Positions 1-9,882 of a DNA stretch of 12,621 nt are shown here, in pieces. The position numbers were made by a program, and so were the translations under genes. The stretch is from Candidatus Adiutrix sp. (GTDB lineage Bacteria > Desulfobacterota > Desulfarculia > Adiutricales > Adiutricaceae). The notes below the pieces were generated by a model. That model searched no databases. It was not told the DNA's origin and saw only the letters and a program-made list of their open reading frames with translations. Each line of letters opens with the position of its first letter. Within the stretch, counting starts at the first letter, position 1. The stretch covers positions 1-12,621 of the forward strand of contig JAISRV010000202.1 of the NCBI GenBank assembly GCA_031273445.1, read 5' to 3'.

Positions 1-1409
<1,409 letters not shown>

Positions 1410-1432
1410 TAGTCGTCAACAATAAAAACCAT

Positions 1433-1438
1433 GGAGAG
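1433..1438 (+). promoter_or_regulatory. Ribosome binding site setting the binding-protein start
   Basis: GGAGAG lies 6 nt before ATG 1445. The in-frame upstream ATG at 1406, which overlaps the kinase stop codon (ATGA), has no comparable site and would put 13 polar residues ahead of the signal peptide. This favours 1445. Confidence 0.75.
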
Positions 1439-1444
1439 TCCTTG

Positions 1445-2584
1445 ATGTCCGCCGCGCGATATTTGCTTCTGACCGCCGTCCTGATCATGGCCGCCCCGGC
1501 GCGGCTCGCGGCCGGGGCGTCGGCGGAGCTTGAAGTGGTCAGCTGGGCCCCCGGCAGCGGCCCCCAGGCCCTGTGGTACGACTCGCTGGAGGGCTTGCGG
1601 ACGGCAGCCGCGATGTTCAACGCCCACGGCGGCCTGAGCGGGCGGCGGTTGAGTCTGGTGACCTTCGACGGCGGCGAACGCGACCCTGACTTTATGCGCC
1701 GCTTGGCCGCCCTGACGGAGCGCCCCGGCGTCGTCGCCATAGCGGGCGGCCCGGCCGAGATGAAAGCCGGAGAAATAGCCGAATATTTCCGCCGGGCCGG
1801 TCGCCCTTGGCTGGGCCCCTGGTCGCAGAACGACGGGCTCTACCAGGGCCGGAAATCAGATCCGTTCGCCCTGTTGCCGACCTGGCGGGAGGAAATGCCG
1901 GCCTTGCTGGGATATCTGCGCCTCTATTTCGATCGGAACCCGCACAAGGTCGGGCCGGTCTGCCTGATCTATTACGATACGCCGCCCGACCGGCAAATGG
2001 CCGAAGAAGCGAAAGAGGCGGCCGGGCGCCTGGGGCTGGATCTGAAAAAAGCCGTTCTGAAGACCGACTTTAATGACTGGGACTATCTGGCCAAACGCGT
2101 CGCAGGGGCCGCCGCCTATGTCGTCCGGCTGCCCCAGGGGCCGGCGGCCGCCTTCGTGCGGGAAGCCAAAAAGGCCATGCCGGATCAGGTCTATATGACC
2201 AGCGCCCTCAACGCCACCAACCGTAATCTGGCGCTCATCTCCGGCGGGGCCTGGAACGGGGTTATTTTCCCGTCCGTGCTGACCCCCAGCCGGGACATTC
2301 CCGCGGCCTATCAGGAGCTGATAAAAAAATACGGCGTAACCGGCCTTACCGACAGCTATCATACTCTTTTAGGTCTGGCCCAGGGGCAGGTGCTGGCCCG
2401 GGGCCTGAGTCTGGGCGCCGTCTCAGGCCCCGACCTGCCGCGCGGCCTTTACGGCATGAAGGGTTTTTCGACCATTCTGAGCGCCCCGATAGATTACGAG
2501 CCGGGGCGCCATAGAAGTTCAAAAAGTTTTTATCTGGCCCGCGCCTACGGCGACGGCCACTGGGAAGCGGTTCCCGCCCCCTAG
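1445..2584 (+). CDS. Periplasmic solute-binding protein, type-1 (leucine/urea-binding-like) fold
   Basis: A 379-residue exported protein. Residues 1-27 form a Sec signal peptide: Arg5, a hydrophobic core YLLLTAVLIMAAPA, and a probable cleavage site after ASA at residue 27. The mature part has the layout of the Peripla_BP_6 family: SLEGLRTAAAMFNAHGGLSGRRLSLV near the N-terminus (the family's block just after the first strand), then a second lobe with VCLIYYDT and later DQVYMTSAL and GVIFPSV. Length fits the family. No permease or ATPase genes of an ABC transporter are next to it. It directly follows a hybrid kinase at 35 bp, so it may present a ligand to that sensor rather than feed a transporter, by analogy with TorT/TorS and LuxP/LuxQ. 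That role is inference. The ligand (amino acid, amide or other small molecule) cannot be read from the sequence. Start chosen from the ribosome binding site and the signal peptide. Confidence 0.88.
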   Translation: MSAARYLLLTAVLIMAAPARLAAGASAELEVVSWAPGSGPQALWYDSLEGLRTAAAMFNAHGGLSGRRLSLVTFDGGERDPDFMRRLAALTERPGVVAIAGGPAEMKAGEIAEYFRRAGRPWLGPWSQNDGLYQGRKSDPFALLPTWREEMPALLGYLRLYFDRNPHKVGPVCLIYYDTPPDRQMAEEAKEAAGRLGLDLKKAVLKTDFNDWDYLAKRVAGAAAYVVRLPQGPAAAFVREAKKAMPDQVYMTSALNATNRNLALISGGAWNGVIFPSVLTPSRDIPAAYQELIKKYGVTGLTDSYHTLLGLAQGQVLARGLSLGAVSGPDLPRGLYGMKGFSTILSAPIDYEPGRHRSSKSFYLARAYGDGHWEAVPAP

Positions 2585-2594
2585 TGGACTGTGC

Positions 2595-2632
2595 GGTTAA
2601 TTTCGTCCCTCAAAGCAGGGCCGGCATTAACC
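2595..2632 (+). other. Two-tier stem-loop after the binding-protein gene
   Basis: GGTTAAT (2595-2601) is the exact inverse of ATTAACC (2626-2632). Nested inside, CCCT (2607-2610) pairs with AGGG (2617-2620) around the loop CAAAGC. The two stems are separated by a symmetric 5x5 internal loop (TTCGT / CCGGC). It starts 10 nt after the stop codon at 2584. It may be a transcript end or processing structure. The nearest T-run (2642-2648) begins 9 nt later, so it is not a standard intrinsic terminator. Confidence 0.4.
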
Positions 2633-2638
2633 TTTCGG

Positions 2639-2673
2639 GAATTTTTTTGAAAATGCTATTTTCAAGAAAATTC
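2639..2673. repeat. Near-perfect 35-bp AT-rich palindrome
   Basis: The left arm GAATTTTTTTGAAAA (2639-2653) pairs over 15 positions with the right arm TTTTCAAGAAAATTC (2659-2673) around the loop TGCTA. The one non-Watson-Crick position, T2646/G2666, would be a G-U wobble in RNA. It is strikingly AT-rich in a GC-rich region and sits 59 bp before the start of the zinc-ribbon gene. It could be an operator, a weak bidirectional terminator or a cruciform site. The sequence alone does not decide between these. Confidence 0.9.
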
Positions 2674-2732
2674 GACTTTGCGCTGTCGCGCCTGGCTAGC
2701 GTCTTTGTCCTTATGATGACAGGAAGTGCCTT

Positions 2733-3197
2733 ATGAATTCGAACCATCCCGCCAATTCCGCCAGCCGGCCGGCCGAACGTCCCGCCGGCCCCAGCCTGAC
2801 CTGCCCGGCCTGCGGCGCGGCGGCGGCGCTGCCGGCCGACAGCTGCCCCCAATGCCGCTTCAATTTTCGCACCGGGCAGAGACCGCCGGAAGACGACTCC
2901 GCCGGTACGGAGCGGGCGCGCCGCCGGGTCTACCTCGTCTGCGGCCTTATTTTCGTGCTCATAGCCTCCGTCGCCCTGTCCCTGTTCTTTTTATCGCCCG
3001 GGGAACGGGACGCGTCCCCTGCGCCGCGGACTGTTTCCACACCTCTGTCTGAGCTGGACGACGCCATGGACGCCTTTCAAAACATAGCCGAACAACCCCT
3101 GGGCCAGCGGCCGGGCCTGATTATCGACCAGGCCCAGGGCGTCGCCGACAAGGCCAGCGAAAACAGCCGCATGACCGATGAACTTTTAGCGGAGTAA
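2733..3197 (+). CDS. Small membrane protein with N-terminal zinc ribbon
   Basis: A 154-residue protein that I cannot assign to a named family. Residues 24-41 hold two CxxC knuckles (CPAC and CPQC) 10 residues apart, the pattern of a short zinc ribbon. A charged stretch ending in RARRR (61-65) precedes a single hydrophobic helix at about 66-87. By the positive-inside rule the zinc ribbon is cytoplasmic, and the last ~67 residues, polar and probably partly helical, are periplasmic. The start has a clear AGGAAG ribosome binding site at 2721-2726, 6 nt from ATG. The gene is followed by tamA after 31 bp on the same strand, so it is probably co-transcribed with the tam genes. A role in envelope biogenesis or in gating that operon is a guess from position. 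Codon use resembles its neighbours. Confidence 0.85.
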   Translation: MNSNHPANSASRPAERPAGPSLTCPACGAAAALPADSCPQCRFNFRTGQRPPEDDSAGTERARRRVYLVCGLIFVLIASVALSLFFLSPGERDASPAPRTVSTPLSELDDAMDAFQNIAEQPLGQRPGLIIDQAQGVADKASENSRMTDELLAE

Positions 3198-3228
3198 GGC
3201 GGGGCCCGGGGCCGCAGCCGACTGACGA

Positions 3229-5181
3229 ATGAATCTCCGAAGCGCCGTCATATTGATGCTGCCGGCCCTGGTTCTGCTGGCCTCGGCTTCAGGCTGCGGC
3301 CCGGCCCGATCGGCCGCCGGGGCCTTGACGCCGCCCGCGGCCGAAATGAACGGCGGCGAGGCCGAGGCCGCCGTCGTCTTCGCCGGCGACATCGCCCGCC
3401 CCGAAATTCCAGCCTTTCTGGCGCGGGCGGCGGCCGGGGAGGAAAACCGCGACCGCCGCCGCTACGCCTATGCCGTGGATTGCGCTTCCCCTGAAGACCC
3501 CGAGTTGGCCGAGCTCTTTCTGAAAGTCAGCCGTCTGGCGGTCATGAGCGAGGGCCGGGCCGGGCGGGCCGTCATTGAGCAGCGCCTGAAGGTCTCCTTG
3601 GGCGAAGGCCGCGACATTCTCGACAGCCGGGGCTATTACGAAGGCCGGGTCGAAGGCCGGCTGGAATTCCCGACCGACGGGACGGCCAAAGCGGTGGTGC
3701 GTTTTAGCCCGGGGCCGCGCTATCGGCTGGGGCGGAGCGTCGTCAGCGCGGCCGGGCCGCTGGCGACGGCTCCTGACGCCCCCCCTCCACCCGCCTCTCT
3801 TCAGGAAGTCGGTCTGGCGCCGGGCGCGCCGGCCCTGGCCGACGATATTCTGGAGGCGACGGCCAGGCTGGAAACAGCCTTTCGCAACAGCGGCTATCCC
3901 CTGGCCGCCGTCAGCGGCGCCCGCTACGCCCTGGACCATGAAAAAAAGCTCTTGAACGCCTCCATAGTCGTTACGCCGGGCCCTTTCGCCCGCATGGGCG
4001 ACATAGACTATGAAGGCCCTCTCGCCGTCGGCCGCGCCTACCTTGAGGCCCTGCGCCCCTGGACGCCGGGCCGGCCCTGGCGGCAGGACCTGGCCGACGA
4101 CTATGCCCTGGCCCTGCGCCAAAGCGGCCTCTTTCAGGAAGTCTCCGTTCAGCCGGCCGCCGGCGACGCCCTCGACGGCACGCGCCCGGTGACCCTGAAA
4201 CTGTCCGCCGCCCCGGAACGCACCGTCGGCGGCCTGGCCGCCTATGACACTGATTTCGGCCCCGGCCTGACCGCCTATTGGGAGCACCGCAACCTCACCG
4301 GACACGGCGACCGCCTGCGTCTGGACCTGCCCCTGTGGGCCGACCTCCAGGAAGTCGCCGCCGCTTATCGCTATCCCTTCTTCATCAATCCGAAACAGGA
4401 TTTCATCGCCGCCGCCGGCCTGATTCATGAAGAGGCCGAGGCCTATAAAATGTGGTCCGGCCAGGCCACGGCCGGCCTTGAGCGCCGTCTCGCGCGGCGC
4501 TGGAAGGCGGCCGCGCAGGTTTCGGCCGAGGGCGGCGCGCTCACCGAGGAAGGCCAGGCCCGCCGGGGCTTCATGATGCTGGGCCTACCGCTTTCCATTG
4601 ATTACGACAACGCCGACAGCCTTCTGGACCCCACCCGCGGCGAAAGGTTCAAGCTGCTCTTCGCGCCCTACGCCGGCCGCTATCATGACGATTTCGACCT
4701 GGCCAAAGTGCGCCTGGAGGCCCAGGGCTTCAGGCCTCTGACCCGGGACGGCGGCTTGACGCTGGCTCTGCGCCTCGTCTGGGGGGCCCTGTGGGGGGCC
4801 GCGTCCGGCGATATCCCCGCTTCGGCGCGGTTCTACAGCGGCGGCGGCGGTTCCGTGCGCGGCTACGACTACCAGTCGGTCGGCCCGCGCAATGCCGCCG
4901 GAAAACCGCTGGGCGGCTCCGCCCAGGTTGAAATGAACGCCGAAGTCAGGGCCCGGCTCTCCGAAGACATCGGCCTGGCCGCCTTCATCGACGGCGGCAT
5001 GGTTTACGATCACGCCGGTTCCGACGCCTATGTTTTCGAAAACCTGCAATGGGGCGCGGGGCTCGGCGGGCGCTATTACACGCCCATCGGCCCGGTGCGC
5101 CTCGACGTGGCCGCCCCGCTCAACAAACGCCCCGGCGACTCGCCCGTCCAGCTCTACCTCAGCATCGGCCAAAGTTTTTAA
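3229..5181 (+). CDS. tamA: TamA-type outer-membrane assembly protein (Omp85 family)
   Basis: A 650-residue Omp85-family protein. Residues 1-22 are an export signal ending in LLASASGC, which fits a loose lipobox (Cys23), so the protein may be lipidated. About residues 78-163, 164-245 and 250-325 look like three POTRA domains, as in TamA. The domain ends SPGPRY and TPGPFARMGDIDYEG mark the junctions. A Pro-rich insert (APPPPAS) interrupts the second. The barrel runs from about residue 327 (ERTVGGLAAYDTDFGPG) to the C-terminus and has the Omp85 loop-6 signature SVRGY (VRGY at 543-546). The last residue is Phe, typical of outer-membrane barrels. With TamB it forms the translocation and assembly module linking inner and outer membranes. 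No good Shine-Dalgarno precedes ATG 3229, so translation may depend on the upstream gene 31 bp away. A BamA identity is less likely: there are only three POTRA domains and tamB is adjacent. Confidence 0.93.
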   Translation: MNLRSAVILMLPALVLLASASGCGPARSAAGALTPPAAEMNGGEAEAAVVFAGDIARPEIPAFLARAAAGEENRDRRRYAYAVDCASPEDPELAELFLKVSRLAVMSEGRAGRAVIEQRLKVSLGEGRDILDSRGYYEGRVEGRLEFPTDGTAKAVVRFSPGPRYRLGRSVVSAAGPLATAPDAPPPPASLQEVGLAPGAPALADDILEATARLETAFRNSGYPLAAVSGARYALDHEKKLLNASIVVTPGPFARMGDIDYEGPLAVGRAYLEALRPWTPGRPWRQDLADDYALALRQSGLFQEVSVQPAAGDALDGTRPVTLKLSAAPERTVGGLAAYDTDFGPGLTAYWEHRNLTGHGDRLRLDLPLWADLQEVAAAYRYPFFINPKQDFIAAAGLIHEEAEAYKMWSGQATAGLERRLARRWKAAAQVSAEGGALTEEGQARRGFMMLGLPLSIDYDNADSLLDPTRGERFKLLFAPYAGRYHDDFDLAKVRLEAQGFRPLTRDGGLTLALRLVWGALWGAASGDIPASARFYSGGGGSVRGYDYQSVGPRNAAGKPLGGSAQVEMNAEVRARLSEDIGLAAFIDGGMVYDHAGSDAYVFENLQWGAGLGGRYYTPIGPVRLDVAAPLNKRPGDSPVQLYLSIGQSF

Positions 5182-8100
5182 TGCCGCGACGCCAACTAAA
5201 AAAGATGTTAAAGGCGCTCGGCGCGGCCCTGGCCGTAGCCCTGGCCGCCGCCGCCGCCCTGATCGTTTGGCTGGGGACGCCGGCCGGGCTGGAATTTCTG
5301 GGCCGGAGGCTTACGGACTTGTTGGCCGGCCAGGGCCTGACGCTCAGTTGGTCGGAACTGTCCGGCCCGCTGCCGGGGCGCCTTTACGCGCGCGACCTGG
5401 TTCTGGCCGACGCCCGGGGCCGCCTGGCCGTGGTCAGGGCGGCGGAAATAGAGTGGCGGCCGGCCGCCCTGCTGCGCGGCGTAGTGCATGTGCCTAAAAT
5501 ACGCCTCGACGGGCCGGAACTGTTTCGCCGGCCTGAGAGCGACGCGGCCGCTGAAGCGACCGGCGGCCCTTTTTCGCTGCCGGTCGGGATTCGCCTGGAC
5601 GAGCTGGAAATAAACGCGGGCAAAATTTACGCGGAATTTCTGAATCCGGACCGGGAAACCGGGCTTGATTTTTTCGCCAGAGGCTCGGCCCGCCTGGAGG
5701 GGCGGGAAGCCGCCCTGACCCTGACCGCCGGGGCTCGGGTCGTCGGTCTCCCTGACCGGCCGGCCGGCTCTCCGCCGGCTGACGACCCGGGCGGGACCGT
5801 CAATCTTAAGGCCGACCTGAGTCTGCCGGGAGCTGTCGGGCCTTTGCGGGGCCGTCTGACCCTGCGGGGTCAAGCCCTGCGTTGGCCTTCAAATTTATTG
5901 AACGATCTGCTGGGGCCGGAGCTTTGGCTTACGGCCTCATTCTCCGGCCAGGGCCGCGCCTACGCCGCGGAAATAGAGCAGGGCGAAGCGGGCCTGTTGC
6001 GCCTGAGCGGCCGCGCCGATTATCAGCGGGAAGACGACTGGGCCGAATCGCCTCTAAGAGTCGACCTGTCCGCCTCATTGACCGATTTATCCGTCCTGAT
6101 CCCCGGCCTCGCGGGTTCTCTGACCGCCAGGTTCGCCGGAGCGGGCGTCGCGGCGGAAAATATGACGGCCGACCTGGCTTTGGAGAGCCCCGCCCTGGCC
6201 AGGGGCGCCTCCCGCCTGGAGCATGTTTCCGCCCGGCTGACCGCCTCCGGCCGAATTTCAAGGCCAGGCGCCCTGGCCGGCGGCGAGGCGCCGGGCGCCC
6301 TTCTGGTCGATCTGAGCGGCCTGGCGACGGCCGCGGTCGGGAGTAGTCCCGGCGGGCCGGGCCGCCTTTCCGCCGAGTGGAGCTTTACGGCCGACGGCGA
6401 CGGCTACCAGGCCGAGGCGAAAAATCTGACCGGCGCCGTCGCGGGCGCGACTTTCGCCGGGCGCGGCGCCCTGGCCGCCGGCCTGAACCCCGTCCCGCCC
6501 AACGGGGCGATTTCAGCGGAAATAAAAGACTGGACCTATCTGGCCGCCTTAAGCGGCCTGGAGCTTTCCGGCGCCCCGGCGCGGCTGGAGGCCGGGTTTG
6601 GAAACGACGGCGCCGGCTCGGCCCGGGCCGCGCTCCAGCTGCCGCTTCTTCAACTGCAAAGCGACGGCCTGGACAGACTGACCTTAAACGAAGTCGAAAT
6701 CAGTCTGAAAGCCGACGACATTTTTGAAAAAAGCGGCCTAGAACTCACGGCTTCTCTAGGCGCCGGGCGGGCCGGCCCGGCCAGGTGGGCCAGCGGCGGC
6801 CTTCGGGCCGCGGAGTCCTCCTTCAGCCTGACCCTGGATCGCCTGGGCCTGGCCGACCGGGGCGGCGCGGCCTCCGACGGCCTGCGCGCCGCGGGAACCT
6901 ATGACCTGGCGGCGTCGGCCGTCTCGCTGAAAAGCCTGGAACTGTCGTTGGCCCAGAGCGGCCTCAAACTGACCGAGCCTTTCCAGATCAACCCGACCCA
7001 AAATCTCATCGGCCCGCTGAAGGTCGCGCTGAAGCCGAGCGGCCTCGTTTCCGCCCGAGCCGACCTGGCCCCCGGGGCCAGGCGCCTCGAAGCCGAGATC
7101 GCCGCCCTGCCCTACAGCATTTTTCAGCCCTTCAGCGACTTCGCTCTCCCCGAGGGCCAGGTGGAATCATTCAAAGCCGTTTTGACCGAAACCGAGGCCG
7201 GCCCGACCGGCTATTTTTCCCTGGCCGCGCGGGTCGCGCCGGACCTTCCGGCCAGTTTGGCCGCCGGAAGTCGGCGCCGTTTTTCAGCCGCCCTAACGCT
7301 TGACGGCGTGGTTGAGGCCGGCGCGCGGCCCTTATTGCGCGGCGCCGGCCGAATCCAGACCGACGGCGGCGGCGGCGAGCTCTCCTTCCGACTGCCGCTG
7401 GCCGCCGGGGGCGCGGGCCTGAGGCCGCGGCCGGCGCCGCTGGGCTCCATTGAGGCCAAAGCCGACTGGTCAGGCCCCGTCGCCCAGCTCTGGCGTCTGG
7501 CCGGCCAACCCGACCGCTTTTTAAGCGGGCGGGCGGCGGCGCAAATAGAGGCCTCCGGCCCGCTGGCCGCCCCGCGACTGAGCGGCGCCCTCTTTCTGGC
7601 CGGCGGCCGCTATGTGGACAATGTTCTCGGCCTTCTGATCCGCGATATCGCCCTTGAGGCCCACGTCAGGCCCGGCCGGCCTTTCGTCGCCGCGCTTGAA
7701 GCCCGGGGCGGACGCGGCGGCGGCCTCCTGGCGGAGGTCGCCCTGAGCGAAGATCTGTCTAGCCTGGAGGCCAAAGGCGAACTCAGCGGCTTCAACCCCT
7801 TCACCCGCGACGACCTGTCCTTGAACCTCTCCGGCCGCCTCGCCGCCGCGGGCTCTCCGGCCGCGCCGGAAATTAAGGCCGACCTCACCGTGAACCGCGG
7901 CGAACTGAATCTCGTCACGGTTCTGGGCGGCGCTTCGGTGCGGAAGCTCGACCTCGGCGGCGAGGATATGGAGAAGGCCGGGGCCGGGCCGTCGCTGAAC
8001 GTCGCCGTAAGCGCGCCCAATCAGTTCTTCATTCGCGGTTTCGGCCTGGACAGCGAATGGCAAGGCCGGCTGCATATCGGCGGCGCGGCCGCCCGGCCGT

Positions 8101-8771
8101 CGCTGGCCGGGGAGGTTTCGCCCGTGCGCGGCTATCTGGAAATATTTTCCAAGGAATTTGAACTGTCAGGCGGAGAAATATCCTTCGCCGGCGGCGCCGA
8201 AATCGACCCCGACCTGAACCTGGAACTGACCAACGCCGGTCCGGAAATCACCGCCGTCATCCGCGCCGACGGCCGCGCTTCGCGGCCGACCCTGACGCTC
8301 TCCAGCCGCCCGCCGCTGCCGCGGGAAGAAGTGCTGTCCCAGGTGCTCTTCGGCAAAAGCGCCTCGCGGATCAGCCGTTTCGAAGCCCTGCAACTGGCCG
8401 ACGGCTTAAGGGAATTGGCCATGATGGGCAGCGGCGGCTGGAACCCGCTCTCTTCGCTGCGCCAAAGTCTGGGGCTGGATGTGCTGCGCCTCGGCGGCGG
8501 CGAAGGCCGCGAGCGCCGCCTCTTGAACCCGGCGGGCGGCCCGTCCGGCGAACTGAGGCCCGACGGCGCCAAGGCTGAAGAAACCGAAAGCGGGCTTTCC
8601 GTCGAGGCCGGCCGTTACCTCGGCGACGACATCTACGTCGGGCTGGAGCATAGCCCCTCCGGCGGCACGGCCCTGCGCATGGAAGTGGAGCTCGGCCCCA
8701 ACCTCTCCCTTCAGGGCCGCAGCTCCGCCGAAACCAGCCGGGTCGGTCTGGGCTGGAAGCGCGACTATTGA
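5181..8771 (+). CDS. tamB: TamB, inner-membrane-anchored translocation and assembly module protein
   Basis: A 1196-residue protein, close to the usual TamB length. Its ATG overlaps the tamA stop codon by one base (TAATG), so the two are translationally coupled. An open frame extends further upstream inside tamA, but the coupled ATG is followed at once by the expected basic N-terminus (MPRRQLKKM) and a signal-anchor helix at about residues 12-32. The long middle is low-complexity, beta-rich repeat sequence typical of the periplasm-spanning AsmA/TamB groove that is thought to carry lipid. The C-terminal DUF490/TamB domain (about residues 800-1196) is recognisable from GYLEIFSKEFELSGGEISF (from about 982), PEITAVIRADG and the LPREEVLSQVLFGKSAS block. 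It docks on TamA in characterised systems. No disruption is seen. Downstream, the yhaM-type gene starts 21 bp later. Confidence 0.95.
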   Translation: MPRRQLKKMLKALGAALAVALAAAAALIVWLGTPAGLEFLGRRLTDLLAGQGLTLSWSELSGPLPGRLYARDLVLADARGRLAVVRAAEIEWRPAALLRGVVHVPKIRLDGPELFRRPESDAAAEATGGPFSLPVGIRLDELEINAGKIYAEFLNPDRETGLDFFARGSARLEGREAALTLTAGARVVGLPDRPAGSPPADDPGGTVNLKADLSLPGAVGPLRGRLTLRGQALRWPSNLLNDLLGPELWLTASFSGQGRAYAAEIEQGEAGLLRLSGRADYQREDDWAESPLRVDLSASLTDLSVLIPGLAGSLTARFAGAGVAAENMTADLALESPALARGASRLEHVSARLTASGRISRPGALAGGEAPGALLVDLSGLATAAVGSSPGGPGRLSAEWSFTADGDGYQAEAKNLTGAVAGATFAGRGALAAGLNPVPPNGAISAEIKDWTYLAALSGLELSGAPARLEAGFGNDGAGSARAALQLPLLQLQSDGLDRLTLNEVEISLKADDIFEKSGLELTASLGAGRAGPARWASGGLRAAESSFSLTLDRLGLADRGGAASDGLRAAGTYDLAASAVSLKSLELSLAQSGLKLTEPFQINPTQNLIGPLKVALKPSGLVSARADLAPGARRLEAEIAALPYSIFQPFSDFALPEGQVESFKAVLTETEAGPTGYFSLAARVAPDLPASLAAGSRRRFSAALTLDGVVEAGARPLLRGAGRIQTDGGGGELSFRLPLAAGGAGLRPRPAPLGSIEAKADWSGPVAQLWRLAGQPDRFLSGRAAAQIEASGPLAAPRLSGALFLAGGRYVDNVLGLLIRDIALEAHVRPGRPFVAALEARGGRGGGLLAEVALSEDLSSLEAKGELSGFNPFTRDDLSLNLSGRLAAAGSPAAPEIKADLTVNRGELNLVTVLGGASVRKLDLGGEDMEKAGAGPSLNVAVSAPNQFFIRGFGLDSEWQGRLHIGGAAARPSLAGEVSPVRGYLEIFSKEFELSGGEISFAGGAEIDPDLNLELTNAGPEITAVIRADGRASRPTLTLSSRPPLPREEVLSQVLFGKSASRISRFEALQLADGLRELAMMGSGGWNPLSSLRQSLGLDVLRLGGGEGRERRLLNPAGGPSGELRPDGAKAEETESGLSVEAGRYLGDDIYVGLEHSPSGGTALRMEVELGPNLSLQGRSSAETSRVGLGWKRDY

Positions 8772-8792
8772 CCCTTAAAAATTGGAGCCATC

Positions 8793-9881
8793 ATGACGGA
8801 TCAAAAAAAATTGTTCATAGCCGATCTGATCACGGGCCTGAATATAGACGCTGATTTTCTGGTGCTGGCCGTATCTTCCGGCCGCACCAGCCGGGGCGGG
8901 CTTTACCTGAACGTGGAACTGGGCGACCGGACGGGACGCGTACAGGCCAAAGTCTGGGACGAGGCCGAGAGCATGGCCGCGCACCTGCCGGAAGGTTCGG
9001 CCGCCCGCGTGCGCGGCTATGTCGACAGTTATCGCGGCGCCTTGCAGCTGGTCATCCGCGAAGCCCTCCCTCTGGACCCGGCGGAAACCAACTGGGCCGA
9101 CTTTCTGCGCGTCTCGCCGCGGCCGCCTGAACGGATGAAAGCGGAATTGTGGGAACTGGTCGAAGGGCTGGCCGACGCCGATTACCGCCGCCTGGTGGCC
9201 GCCGTTCTGCGCGACGAAGAAGTGGCGGATAAATTCTTCTTCATGCCGGCGGCTAAAAGCCTCCACCACGCCTACCTTTACGGTCTGCTGGAGCACAGCC
9301 TCTCGGTCGGGCGGCTGGCCCGTCTGACCGCCGGCCATTACGGTCCCGGCCTTTCAGGCGACCTTCTGGTCGCCGGGGCTTTGCTCCATGACCTGGGCAA
9401 AATCTGGGAATTCAGCCCCCCGCCCAGGGTCGACTACACCACCCGGGGCCGGCTGACCGGCCACTTGGTGCTGGGGGCGGAGTTCGTGCTGAAAACGGCC
9501 GCGGCCTGGCCTGATTTTCCGGCGGAAAAAGCCGAATTGCTGCGCCACCTGATTTTAAGCCACCATGGCGAACACGAATTCGGCGCGCCGGTCAAACCGC
9601 AGCTTCTGGAAGCGGTGGTGCTGCACCTCCTCGACAATATGGACGCCAAAGTGGAAGCCGTGAATTCGTTTTTGTCGGAAGCCGCCGGCGAAAACGGCTG
9701 GAGCGGCTATCATCGCCTTTTCGGCGGGTATTTTATGCGCACCCCTCCGATGAGCCCGCGCCTTACGGCCGCGGCCGACGGGGAACCGCCGGAAAAGCCG
9801 CTGCACTTCCAGCGCGACGCGGAAGAGGAGGGGCAGGAAGCCGAGGCGGCTGAATCGGAAAAAGACGGGAGGCTCTTCTGA
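8793..9881 (+). CDS. yhaM: YhaM-family 3'-5' exoribonuclease (OB-fold plus HD domain)
   Basis: A 362-residue protein with the YhaM architecture. An N-terminal OB-fold occupies about residues 15-95 (YLNVELGDRTGRVQAKVWD, then GYVDSYRGALQLVIR). An HD hydrolase domain follows at about 150-300. Its metal ligands are visible: His168 (LLEHS), His199-Asp200 (LLHDLGK), His257-His258 (LSHHGEHEFG) and Asp281 (LLDNMDAK). These blocks match the Bacillus YhaM layout, including HLILSHHG. The family degrades RNA, and some members DNA, from the 3' end with a divalent metal, in the cytoplasm. After about residue 322 there is an acidic, low-complexity tail (EEEGQEAEAAESEKD) that I do not recall from Bacillus YhaM. 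Ribosome binding site GGAG at 8784-8787, 5 nt from ATG. It sits between tamB and holB with short gaps, so it is probably in the same operon. An HD hydrolase with another substrate is possible. Confidence 0.9.
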   Translation: MTDQKKLFIADLITGLNIDADFLVLAVSSGRTSRGGLYLNVELGDRTGRVQAKVWDEAESMAAHLPEGSAARVRGYVDSYRGALQLVIREALPLDPAETNWADFLRVSPRPPERMKAELWELVEGLADADYRRLVAAVLRDEEVADKFFFMPAAKSLHHAYLYGLLEHSLSVGRLARLTAGHYGPGLSGDLLVAGALLHDLGKIWEFSPPPRVDYTTRGRLTGHLVLGAEFVLKTAAAWPDFPAEKAELLRHLILSHHGEHEFGAPVKPQLLEAVVLHLLDNMDAKVEAVNSFLSEAAGENGWSGYHRLFGGYFMRTPPMSPRLTAAADGEPPEKPLHFQRDAEEEGQEAEAAESEKDGRLF

Positions 9882-9882
9882 A

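Noticed and set aside
2689..2717. TATGAT (2712-2717) as a -10 element for the zinc-ribbon gene
   Set aside because: No -35 match is found at 16-18 bp, and the predicted start would fall inside the ribosome binding site.
3289..4428. 379-residue minus-strand open frame inside tamA
   Set aside because: The opposite strand encodes a full Omp85 protein with POTRA and VRGY features. This frame shows only Gly/Arg/Ala-rich shadow composition.
5049..5180. Upstream extension of tamB by 44 codons
   Set aside because: The extension lies wholly inside tamA. The ATG at 5181 is coupled to the tamA stop and begins the expected basic signal anchor.
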